From Daphnia carinata (taxonomy: Eukaryota; Arthropoda; Branchiopoda; Diplostraca; Daphniidae): a DNA stretch of 64,000 nt. Location of the stretch: contig NC_081338.1 of NCBI RefSeq assembly GCF_022539665.2, positions 5,517,679 through 5,581,678 on the forward strand, given 5' to 3'. The notes beneath the pieces were generated by a model. It had not been told where the DNA came from. It searched no databases and saw nothing but the letters and a program-made list of their open reading frames with translations. Shown here piece by piece: positions 50,728 to 60,951 of this stretch (its first letter is position 1; each line of letters opens with the position of its first letter). A program made the translations under genes and the position numbers.

Positions 50728-53700
50728 ATGGACAGCTTTCCATTGCCAGTCTTCAACTTGATAGAGTCTGAAGATGAAGAAGATCATGAGGTTCTTGAAG
50801 TCCAAGAAGTCAAAAGCACTAGATATGATCATTTGCACAAGCTGTTGAATGATAGGAGCCTTTCACTACCTACTCACAATCCCAATACCATTCTTAAAAA
50901 GCTTGAAGCCATAGCTGAAGAAAACTTGTTAAAAAAGGATCTGAAAGAAACAGTAAATATTTAAAAATAAATATTAAAGATTTTCAAAAGTCTAACCTAT
51001 GTGTTTTTTTTTGTAGTGTTGCACTTTGCCTGGAAATCCAAGATCAACCTTTTTAATGGTTTTCAGTCCAGATGGGTAATGTACCAACAATATTCATCTA
51101 CTGCAGAAAAAAGTTAATAACCCTTGTTGTGTGTTTAGCTCCAAAGTTGCTTCATCACATGGTGACCACAACATCAATGTGACAGACCTAAGAACAAGCA
51201 AGTGCATCTCCACCCTGACAGGGCATCCTCGCACACCATGGTGCATTGCCTTCCATCCCCATCGTAATGACATTCTTGCATCAGGATGTCTAGGAGGGCA
51301 AGTTCGTGTCTGGGATTTATCTGTATGTTTGTCTTACAATGTTTAGTTTATGACATGTCCTCCAATTATTTCATACTGCTTTAATTTCTAGGGAGGAAGT
51401 GAAATGTGGTCTGTTACTGCTACAGAAGTGACAACAGTTATAGCGTCCTTGGCTTTTCATCCTAGTGAAAGGTTGCTCGTAATTGCTACCAATAGTACAC
51501 TGTATTTCTGGGATTGGAATATTCCCCAACCGTTTGCTAAGTGCAGCACAGCGAATGAGAAGCAAAAGCTAAGGTATTGTTTTATTGATGGGAAAAAAAA
51601 AGAAATTTGTTGTCACTAACAAATATCATATCGGACCATTTTAGATATGTTAGTTTCGATCCATTGGGTAACTGGTTACTCACAGGAATATCGAATACTT
51701 TTGGCACGTCCGCATCGTTCGCTCCTGGGACCACCTCGTCCCTGTCGGGTAGTTCCTTGACACTAGGAGGCCCTGGTCAAGTAACTCATCCGATTAATTA
51801 CAGAATGGAACGCAATGAACAGGAACGGGAACGTAACCTTCAGAGTCGTTATCAAGTGAGTGTGGACATCCTATTATGTTTAATTTGATTCACTAATGCA
51901 TTTAATACATTTTTTCTTTCGTAAATTTAGACATTGCTTGACCAGTACGAAAGATTGAGGGTTCGCTATCAGGAACTACGTCATCGCGCTGCGGAACTAG
52001 AACTGAACGCCAGTTCCAGTCAGAGTACTAGCACCGGAACGGTAGCTTCGTTTAGCATGAATAACGATGCTCCATCATCTGCTCCTACCGTTGCTACCAT
52101 TAATGTTCCCGTGGTTGAGCAATCCACGATCAACAGGACTAGTCCACCCCTTCCTACACCTGATACTTCATTATTGAACACGTCTTCATCCAGCGATCGA
52201 TTCTGGCGTACGCTGATGAATGCAGCTGAAAATCTGCGAGCCCTAAGCAATATCGGTCGAACTTTAAACACCAATCAACGACAGGCAGGTGGACCAGCAG
52301 AAGGTCCTTCGAGATCGAGTGGAGCCTCCTTAGACCAAGATGCTCGAATGAGAATTCAGCTCCTCAGCCGACATATCGAAAATATGCAACGCATTTGCCG
52401 TTCTCACCTTGAAATGACTCGTCATCGACGCCAAGTTTATCGATTGCAGCAAATCCGTCGCATTCTGGAAGACCTGAGGGAGCAAATTCGTTACCTTCAG
52501 GTTTGCGTCAGAGATAGTCTGGATCTTGTGTCTCGTTTGCGGACGAGCCCAGCAGGAAGCAGCACGTCCTTGTCGGCCCAACGTCCAACTTCTAGTCATC
52601 GTGAATCTACTGCCTTTGCCAATAATCGTGAGACTGCTGGCACCAGTACCGCCGGCTCAAATCACGAAGGTGATTTACAGTTCACCAGCAATGGCAGAAT
52701 GGTGATGGGATCGCGGGCGTATTCGCCAATTCAATGCCGACGTTTCACCAATTATTTATTTGGGCGTTTACGGCGAATCGGACTCCAACATCATCGTGAT
52801 AATCCGAGATTACGCCATAGTTTTGTGGCGGGACGAGAAGCCAGATATCCGATCCGGTAGGTTGAACCTTTTAAATTCTTTTGGTGTTTCAACTTTGACG
52901 TTTCATTTTGCACAATGCAGCAGGTTGGGTCTTTATCGTGGCGATTCGAGCTCTTTGTCTGGCAATCCTGTCGAACAGATTGATCCCCAGCCAGGACCTT
53001 CACGTGATTATTCGATGGGAACTGGTCAGCGAATTTTATTGAAAGTTATGAAAATCATTTCTTTTATTAAAATTTCTTTTTCTATAAAAACAAATCAAAA
53101 AAGAGTGTGAATTTGACGAAGTGATGCCCAATCTCGAACGAGGACTGGGATCGAGCAGTAATTCGTTTGGATGGAGGAGGTCCCGATTCTCGCGGATGTC
53201 GCGGCGAAACAATAACATTAATCTGATGCATCCAACGCACAGAAGCAATTCCCTTCTTCATACTCGTCATTCAGGCATCCAGCGACGCAAACCTTCGCTT
53301 CTTAGTCGCATTTTCCACGGACGTACGCTCCAAAATCAAATCAGATCGTTGGCCACGTATCACTCGACATTGGAATCCACCGCACCCGTGAATCTGGAAT
53401 CTGGACGTCCAAGCGATCAGGTAATTTAAATTAAAATTATGCTTCAAGTGCAAATTCATTAATTTCTGGATTTCTTCTAGTCCTTGCGTCCCTTGATGGA
53501 GCGTCTGGAATCGCATTTTAGGCTTCAACGACAGACAATGGGCATTTTAGCCCAGTTAAACGAGGCAGCCGTTGCTAACGGCATTGGGAGCAATGTCGAA
53601 GGGAACAACCCGACTCCAGCAGCAACACCTGGAGAGAATTCTGTTGACGGTGGTGGTTTGCCCACGGCTAGTTTTAGTGATAGTAGCGTATCTTCTCGCG

Positions 53701-55531
53701 GCGGGCCGTGGGCCTCTAATGTCCTTCACAGTATCCGCCATTTTCGAGCAAGAAGGGACGCCTTTGAAAGAGCACGTTCTTTCGAATCCAGGTAATTATC
53801 ATAAGATCAAATTCCATTCAACTTAAAATAAATGTTTTTGAAATCAATAAGATTGTCTTCAAACAGCAATGCGGATCGTTTTCAACCGCCGAGACGAATG
53901 GATAGCAACATCGGAATTCCTCCTCGTTTCCGCCCGTCACGTCCGTTTGAAGATGAAGACAGCTCTGATACTGACACAGGTAATAGCACGACTCAGTTGA
54001 ATGTACACATTTTATCGAACGTTTTATTGCGGGGTTAAGACGTGGCGGCAGAGTCGGCGAATCCAGCAGCTAATCGTTGGCGTCAATCCAGTCCAATCCG
54101 TTCGCCACGAGGTGTAGAGCAGCGCATGAGGTATTGAATTGAAATTGATTTTAATTCAAATCTAATCGCCATTTTCTTGGTAGGCTCTTGTGGAGAGAAT
54201 ATTTGTCGCAAGTTGTCCACGTCCAACTGAACAGCATGGGTGAAAGCACCAGCCAGCAACCTGGCACAGCGCAAGAGAGTGGCGATAACGATCAAGAACG
54301 AACACGTTATCGTTTATGGCTCTCGACTATGGTTGAAAGTCTAACGAGTTTCTTTTCCCAGCATGGAATCAATTCCTCTGATTCAGCCGATGCAACGCCT
54401 CCTCCTCCTACCCCATCGACGCCCATCACTAGACCCTTACCTGGAACTCCTCTACCATCTAGACCTGGATCGTCATCAGCTGCCGGTCAATCGTTCCCTT
54501 ACGTTTCACGTTTCTCCAACGCCATGAGAGACGAAGGATTCATACCGGCCACAGAAGAAGGTCCGACATCTCCGGTGATGGCTCCGCGTTCTACTGCTGG
54601 TCCACACCACGCTCCACCTCCTTGGAGAGTATTCCCGCGTGTAGGGCACGGTATGGGTGGCATAGGTGGATCAGCTGGAGTTTCCTTTGGAATTGGCGGA
54701 GCCGATCAAGGTCCAGGACAGCAACGTTGGAACCTTCGTCGTAACGCCGAGTCGCAGGTTTCGCTCAGCGCTCATTTGACGTACCGCATCCAAGCTTGGG
54801 ATTTTTGCGCCAAAGACGGATTCATCCCCGATATCCGCGATCCGCACGCTAACATCGTCGTTCCCGAAAGTAAAATTCATAATGACGCTAGTGTTGACGT
54901 ATCAGCCGATGGACGATTTCTCGTTACTCTCGTCCCTTGCACTTCTCTTACTGGAGCTCTCATTAGTAAGTACTTCTTTTTTTAGAAATTTCGTGTGTCG
55001 CTATTAATGTTTCTTACCGTTACAGGTCTTCATAGTCTAGAACCATCACGACTGGGTTTGTGTCTGGCGCAGGTGAACGTTGATCAGTTTGTTGTTTCGG
55101 TCAGCATTTCGCCAACGTGTCGCCATCTATTGCTCGGTTTGGCAAGTTCTCGTGCTCTCTCCGTTACCAGTCGTGATCACGCTCTTCCTACGCTCTGGGC
55201 CCAGGTGTATCAAATTCCTATCAAAGTCTTTCAAACACAGAGAAATGGATCGTCAGCCATTACTACTACTGCTGCAGCTGCCAGCTCAACTAGTGGTGCT
55301 GTTCATAGCGTTGTTGGCGATTTGACAGTTGAACATCATCAAAGTAGTCGTCAACTGTTGGAGAAAAAACCGAGCATTCCACCACCGCAAGGTAGCCTGC
55401 TCCACGTGCGTGATTTAAGTCAAACGGCTGATGTTGGATTGACCAGTCTTAACTGCATTCGCTGGATACCAACGGCCGGACAAGGGTTTGTATTGGGCAC
55501 TAATAAGGGTCATCTCAAAGTGATTGGCTGA
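50728..55531 (+). CDS. AMBRA1: Activating molecule in BECN1-regulated autophagy protein 1
   Basis: WD40 adaptor of the CUL4-DDB1 E3 ligase that promotes autophagy and degrades D-type cyclins. Thirteen exons: 50728-50952, 51017-51075, 51139-51322, 51392-51573, 51645-51855, 51931-52856, 52921-53024, 53104-53420, 53481-53791, 53867-53979, 54040-54130, 54184-54965, 55026-55531; about 4011 nt, 1336 aa (human 1298). The N-terminal WD40 half has [16 protein letters not shown], HRTPWCxxF-type [46 protein letters not shown] and [14 protein letters not shown]. The middle is long and disordered (Ser/Arg-rich). The C-terminal WD half has [52 protein letters not shown] and [10 protein letters not shown]. 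The exon 7 acceptor and the exon 7/8 junction each have a second in-frame option. Polyadenylation signal AATAAA at 55598-55603. Confidence 0.93.
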
Positions 55532-55761
55532 TTGACAGGATTGTGTTTGTTTTTTGTTTTTTCTTTTCGTTTCTTTTTTATATGTAGGAGCTATAAAAAT
55601 AAATTTTCAGACGCGTTTGTGTTTTAATTGTTTTCAACTTCATATGGACAGATGAAGTAGTGCAAACCTAGGACGCTAGATGTCGTTCTAGAACAAGAAA
55701 ATATTCTGATTTACCACTAACTGGCAACAATGCATTTTTAGTTAGCTTTCAAATGTGATAC

Positions 55762-56560
55762 ATGGTTCATTCAGAGAAAGAAAAAATAAGTTTGGTTTTA
55801 ATGACTTCATTAGATATTACTAATTATCTTCCCAAACTTGGTTTAGTTGCCGCAGTTATCGGTTTGGTAGAATGCACTCGGCATGTTATCAGCTATCTGC
55901 AGCGAAAGCGTACGAAGCAGGTCATCCGAAAAGTGATGTTCTTCCCAGATAAGAAAATAGCCTGTAAAGATTTTTTTGACGAAATTCAAGGCTGCTCAAG
56001 GGTTAGCTGCGACTTCAGTCACACAAAGACTGGTTTCAGGTATAACACACCATTAAGAGATCTGTCGGGTGTAGTTAATCGCCTCATTTATTTGCATGAC
56101 AGCCACCTCCTTTCCTACCTAAAGTCTGCAAAGAAATCAATCGACATTGCTGTTTATTGCATCTCTTGTTTTGAGATAGCTGATGTCGTGTTGCAACGTC
56201 ACAAAGTTGGAGTCAGAGTTCGTGTGATTACAGACCTCAGTATGGAAGCTGCGTTTGGATCTCAAAACCATCGTTTCATGAAGGACGGTATGTATGCTGG
56301 TGACTGTAAAACTTAAAATAATTCTCCATGTAGCTTTTCTTTTAGGAATTAGAGTACAGATCAACAAACCTCCATTCCTGATGCACCATAAGTTTGTCAT
56401 CATTGACGATAAAGTGCTTTGCTTTGGCTCATTCAATTGGACTTCTCAAGCAGTCACTGGGAATAATGAATCTGTTGTCGTGACGAATGATCCCTGGGTA
56501 GTTGAACCTTTTTGTGCCGAATTCAAGAAGCTGTGGGTGGAAACCAAACCAGACAACTAA
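55762..56560 (+). CDS. PLD6: Mitochondrial cardiolipin hydrolase / zucchini-type phospholipase D6
   Basis: Outer-mitochondrial-membrane PLD-family endonuclease needed for piRNA 5' end formation in animals (Drosophila zucchini). Two exons: 55762-56287 and 56346-56560; 741 nt, 246 aa. An N-terminal membrane segment (residues about 24-37, PKLGLVAAVIGLVE) is followed by a basic stretch. The Cys/His zinc-binding insert of the zucchini family is visible as C68, C78, C83 and H87. A single HKD motif is HHKFVIIDD (H189, K191, D196), followed by LCFGSFNWTSQAV, matching the GS-x-NWT signature. The single HKD means it should work as a dimer. It starts only 230 bp after the AMBRA1 stop on the same strand. 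Confidence 0.94.
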
Positions 56561-56989
56561 ATTTTATGAAAATTCTAGATAAAGTACACAACTTTTTTTT
56601 GTACGATTTTGGCTAAATAATTGTATAATTTTTCAAAACGTGAAGTCTTTGCTAACATTTTTCTGTTTTTATTTCACAGCAGGGATTAATCAGAAAATCA
56701 CCGGCGAGCTCAACGAACGCCAGCGACTCATGGACTAAAATTTCAAACGTGCGGGTACAGGCCTCGTTCAAAAAACGTATTCGTATAACCCAACAGCACC
56801 CAAAGCATAGCAGCTAGTCCAACAGGGTTTCAAACAAGCCAAAAAAGCGGCATAATTTTCTTGGATTGTAAGAACAAAACAGCAGTTGAGATCAACTTGT
56901 TTATAGTAGACTTTGTGTTATTATTGCTCAACAATACAGAGTTGTAGAATACTAGCATTTAAGAGTATCAAGCGTCGAATAAAATATGA

Positions 56990-57560
56990 GTAGCAACTTT
57001 GTATCAGAAATTTCTACTGCAGACGGTCTCCGAAACACTATAGCCACCTATTGGTACGATTTTCAGTTTTCTGCATTGGGTTTCAGCGATCGTCCGGGGC
57101 TAGAGTAAGGGCTGTAGCAACTTTCACTTCTAATCATTCAAATGCCATAAGGTTCACGTGTAAAAGATATTAATTTTCGTAATCCTTGCTTAATTTAGTT
57201 AAAAATACATTATTCCGATTCGAAATTGAACGCTGATCACGAATATCGGCTCTGTTTTGACATTGGGCTTAACAAAATCGAGAAAAACGAAGAAAATGAC
57301 CGTGGGAAAATTGCCTCCAAAACCGTCAAAAATTGACCATCGTTGGAATTGCTTGAAAATGACAGAATATACTCAAAATCGAATGCTGATTCCGGGAAAA
57401 TTGCTATTTTTTTCATAACATCAACCGTTTTGGAAATACATAGGATTGAATAACTTTGATGTGTCACGCTAGCGCTGTAGCGTACTGGCGCGCCAGTAGT
57501 TATTATATTCGTTGTATTTCCAAAACGGTGACAATTATTTTTGGAAAAAACCATATCTTT
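56990..57560. repeat. Second member of the palindromic TGGCGCGCCA repeat family
   Basis: From about 57290 the sequence follows the left arm of the 34245-34715 element: ccgtgggaaaattgcctcca, aatatactcaaaatcgaatg, ctgattccgggaaaattg, ccgttttggaaatac, then tagcgtactggcgcgccagt and a short inverted return (gtatttccaaaacggtg). The left part (56990-57110) is similar to the window's right end (63915-64000), including ctattggtacga. The right arm is shortened here. Confidence 0.7.
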
Positions 57561-57925
57561 ATTGCTTTACTAAACAAATATGATGGGGCAATCCGATAGT
57601 TTTATTTCCATAGCCAATTTAAATTTTTCTGGTAACTTGTTTGGCTTTGACGGGCACTGGTTAATTGCTTTAAAAATGTGTTCGATTTAATACTGTTCTA
57701 AAATAAATAAAATGGGTTATTTTATTTTTTTTATTTACATTTATAAAAATAATAAAATTTTTTTTGAAGCAATGGCGTCTATAAGAACCGATCACGGACA
57801 GTCGACGTATGATCTCAGTGCTATACCACAGCGCCCTACCACAGCGCGACACCACTATTAGTCACATATTATATAGCTCCGGTATTAGAACGAAGGTCGA
57901 TGAAAAATAAATTTGTTTGAGATGT

Positions 57926-58000
57926 GCGGTCCTGGCACAGTGGTTACCACCTTCGCTTCGCATTCTGAAGGCCCCGGGTTCAAGTCCCGACACCGCCACC
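57926..58000 (+). repeat. tRNA-like sequence with pol III A and B boxes (SINE head or tRNA pseudogene)
   Basis: A box TGGCACAGTGG at 57933-57943 and B box GGTTCAAGTCC at 57977-57987, at tRNA spacing. GCGGT at the 5' end can pair with ACCGC near the 3' end. The anticodon and T stems have mismatches, so it is unlikely to be a working tRNA. No related tail follows directly; purine-rich sequence begins about 80 bp downstream. Confidence 0.65.
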
Positions 58001-58082
58001 TTCCCACCAAATCTTCAATCAAGATACGCAAGATTCATCGAATTACGCAAGCTTCTACAACAGATCGCTAGATTCTACGCCT

Positions 58083-58166
58083 TCAAGAAAGAAAAAAAGA
58101 AGAGAGAAAACAAGAAGAAAGAAGAAAACAAGAGAGAAAAGAAAAGAGAAAAAAGAAGAGCCATGC
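58083..58166. repeat. Purine-rich (GAAA/AAGA)n low-complexity tract
   Basis: Strongly strand-biased run of A and G. Open frames over it encode only Lys/Glu-rich low complexity. Confidence 0.85.
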
Positions 58167-58202
58167 CTACTATTAAGGGGCTAAATGGCACACCAAAAAA
58201 AA

Positions 58203-58249
58203 AGCCTTGCCAGGCTAAAATTGGCAAAAATAGCCTTGCCAGGCTAAAA
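58203..58249. repeat. 18-bp direct repeat, two copies
   Basis: agccttgccaggctaaaa at 58203-58220 and again at 58232-58249. Each copy is itself a near-palindrome. Confidence 0.85.
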
Positions 58250-58432
58250 ATCGATCTGTAGTACTGTTCACTACGGGAAGATCGAACCACAAGCTGAAAG
58301 GTAGAGAAGAGGTGATCGTTGAACGTAGGCTGTTCGTTAGCCTCCCCACGGCCTGAAAGACGGCTCGTGGATGCAGGCAGCTTATCATCGGGATATGTGA
58401 CCCAATTCGCTACCCGTAAGTTTTTTTTATGT

Positions 58433-58470
58433 TATATATCTATCATACATCCTATATATCTATCATACAT
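58433..58470. repeat. 20-bp tandem repeat, about two units
   Basis: Units of tatatatctatcatacatcc repeat with period 20. Confidence 0.8.
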
Positions 58471-58659
58471 TCCTTTTTGTATCTAACATTAGGGCGTGTT
58501 AGTGTTGCCTTATATTGTTGTTGTTGATGAAGTTGATGAAGTTCAAGCATGAATGAGTTGGTTTTGTAAGTAGCTGCAAATAGAGAATGTTTGGTAATAT
58601 TATTCATTGTCGAGGCAGAGAACTATATATAAGCTATACAACAATATAACAATATAACA

Positions 58660-59050
58660 AGCTATATATAACAAGCTGGACCCGAGTTCGAATCTAGCCT
58701 CAGTCATTTCTTTTTTCCCTTTCCTACCGTAAGCTGGCCACGCGCGGCGCTAGGTTCCACTTTCCACTGTTTTTCCCACACATTTGAATTCTGCATTCGT
58801 TACCAAACAGTGCAAAGTGGAGCTCGGTTTGGGGTATTACGCCCCTCTGGCAATGCAGTTTTAGGCGTTGGAGGTATTGCGCGCTGACAGGCCGTTATTA
58901 TAGTAGGCCATGTGAGCATGGTGTACAAGGATGGTGAAACAACTCTCCATTTTAAGGCCTATCTCGAATGATGCCTGTTTCATAGGAGGTGGGTGTGGCC
59001 TAATTGAGGTTAGATATAGCCAACGCCACCATCATATATACTAGTGTCGC
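58660..59050 (+). repeat. SINE-like element, plus copy 1
   Basis: A B-box-like gagttcgaatct at 58684-58695 is followed by the family body: tttcttttttccctttccta, ctggccacgcgcggcgctag, aaagtggagctcggtttggg, gtattacgcccctctggcaa, tagtaggccatg and the tail gtacaaggatggtgaaa...ggcctatctcg. The A box is lost; AT-rich repeats precede it. Related copies are at 59370-59800 (minus) and 59885-60190 (plus). Confidence 0.8.
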
Positions 59051-59069
59051 GGTTAAAATGTTATTACAA

Positions 59070-59160
59070 ATTCTGTGGTCTAATGGATAGAACACTCGCT
59101 TGCAGAACGGGAGTCTCGAGTTCGAACCCAGTACAAGACTTTCTTTTTTCTCCTTTCCTA
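59070..59160 (+). repeat. SINE-like tRNA head, truncated body
   Basis: A box TGGTCTAATGG at 59076-59086 and B box AGTTCGAACCC at 59119-59129. Then comes tttcttttttctcctttcct, the same junction sequence as in the neighbouring elements, after which similarity ends. Confidence 0.7.
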
Positions 59161-59369
59161 TTGCTATATAAATTTAATTCATTATAACGGGCTACTTTTA
59201 AACAAAAGAATTGATCATGAAATTTATTCTAAACGAACTAAACGTCAAATACAATGATATAATAAAAGAAAAGTTATTTGGTAATTTGATAGCTAAGAGG
59301 TAATGGGATAATGGGACACGTCCCCTTGTTTGGACTTAGAAAATTTTTCAAGCAGGTGCAGCCTTTACC

Positions 59370-59800
59370 TTTTACTTCAATATCGGCCACTAGGCGTCTC
59401 TGGCAATATCTAACCTAGACCCCAAATAGCCATCAGCCGAGATAGGCCGTTATAACGAAGAGTTCTTTCACCATCCTTATACACCATGATGTGAGTATGC
59501 CATGAAAGTAACAGCAGGTAACAGGGATTTTTCTGGGGATTTTATTTTTTTAAAATAGGGATTTATGTCCCCAGTCTGGCAACGTTCTAGGGATACCACT
59601 TTGCGGAAAGTGGAAACACTGGAAATACCTCACTCATTCCCGCATTTTTCGCCGCCACTGTGGTCGATGCATTCGCCAGAGATTGTTTGCCGCCCATGGC
59701 CTACTATAATCACGGCCAGCAAACGCGCAATACCCCCTGCGCCTAAAACTAAAATTGCCAGAGGGGCCTAATACCCCAAATCGAACTCCACTTGCCGCAG
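59370..59800 (-). repeat. SINE-like element, minus copy (interrupted)
   Basis: Read on the minus strand, 59800-59690 gives the body (attaggcccctctggcaatt, gcgcagggggtattgcgcg, ctggccgtgattatagtagg). 59515-59370 gives the tail (gtgtataaggatggtgaaag, ggcctatctcg, aggttagatattgcca). The middle is unrelated or diverged. It forms inverted pairs with the plus copies on both sides. Confidence 0.7.
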
Positions 59801-59884
59801 CTTCATTCCACCCATTCCGATTTCCCCGACTTTTGCCACTGAATGGTAAAGGAGGTGAATTACTAGTGCCCCGGTAGCAATTTA

Positions 59885-60190
59885 ACTATCAAAACTTTGG
59901 TGTAATGGGTAGAACTTTCAGTTGGAATGCGGGAGACCCGTGTTCGAATCCAGCATAAATCTTTCTTTTTTCTCCTTTCCTATAGTAAACTGGCCACGCG
60001 CGGCGCTAGATTCCACTTTCCATTGTTTTTCCCACTCATTTCAATTCTTTGTTAGTTACCAAACAGTGGAAAGTGGAGCTCGGTTTGGGGTATTAGACCC
60101 CTCTGGCAATTTCGTTTTAGGCGCAGGGGGTATTGCGCGTTTGCTGGCCGTGATTATAGTAGGCCATGTTGCCGCCATTCAGACTCTAAC
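59885..60190 (+). repeat. SINE-like element, plus copy 2 with intact tRNA head
   Basis: A box TGGTGTAATGG at 59898-59908 and B box TGTTCGAATCC at 59941-59951. The body parallels copy 1 at 58660: tttcttttttctcctttcct, ctggccacgcgcggcgctag, aaagtggagctcggtttggg, acccctctggcaat, gattatagtaggccatg. It is the most complete head in the cluster. Confidence 0.8.
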
Positions 60191-60671
60191 TAACAATCGT
60201 CTCTGTTAGAGAATTTTGTGCAGGTATTGCTTTTGGTCTTAGAACATTCTGGTAATATGTTTGTGTATATGTTGGTCCAAACATAATTTCTAAAGTGAGT
60301 GATAACGGGATAATTGTGTTTCGTTTAGGTTTTGAATGCGCGGACAAATTTGACGAAGGTAGTTTTACTCAGTAATTATTGATTGAAGTGGTCAAGCAGT
60401 GAGCTTCCTGCCCGGGATGTTGGAGAAATAGAACTGAAAGGGTATGTAATCCGAATACGTAGAAATGGAGTAATTGGAAAATTAAATAACATTTTTTTTT
60501 CTTGTAAAACGAATTTGCTAGCTGTCAGTGGTCGATTGTGCTCTAGGGAAATGTGTATTTGAGAGTTTGTCGTCTTAAAACCATGGCTTTGAAGATAATG
60601 ATTATGAAACAACAAGGTAAGTGTCTTCTTGTATTCCTAGTGTGATAACTTTAAAATGGTTTTACCCCTAG

Positions 60672-60951
60672 TGTCATGAAGCTGGCCACAACTCGAAAGG
60701 CTGCCTGAATCTGTTCAGTGAATTGACGGAAGATGGAAAGCCTCATGAACAATACATTCTGGAAGCTGTGACATACGATGAAAAGGAAATGTTTAAGGGC
60801 ATTGTCTGTTGGGAATGCTTTAACAATTTTGATAAATTTGTCCTTCAGGTAAGCCATTTCTGGAAACTGTATTTTGCGATTTGTCTTTATTTATATATGT
60901 ATTTTGCTTTAGGTTACAGGAAAAGATGTACCACAATACATAAAGATGTAA
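60672..60951 (+). pseudogene. ZAD-like zinc-finger exon fragment
   Basis: Two joined exons (60672-60848 and 60913-60951, both phase 0, acceptors ccctag and gctttag, donor GTAAGC) encode about 71 residues and a stop. The C-x2-C in GIVCWECFNNFDKF, with an LFSEL region ~40 residues before it, resembles the second half of the arthropod ZAD (zinc-finger associated) domain. No DNA-binding fingers follow. The upstream exon ending at about 60616 (ATG near 60582, MALKIMIMKQQ) does not join in frame. It could be an isolated fragment, or part of a gene whose first exon I have not found. Function not assigned. Confidence 0.35.

Noticed and set aside
57926-58000. Functional tRNA gene
   Set aside because: A and B boxes are good, but acceptor, anticodon and T stems contain mismatches; a SINE head or pseudogene is more likely.
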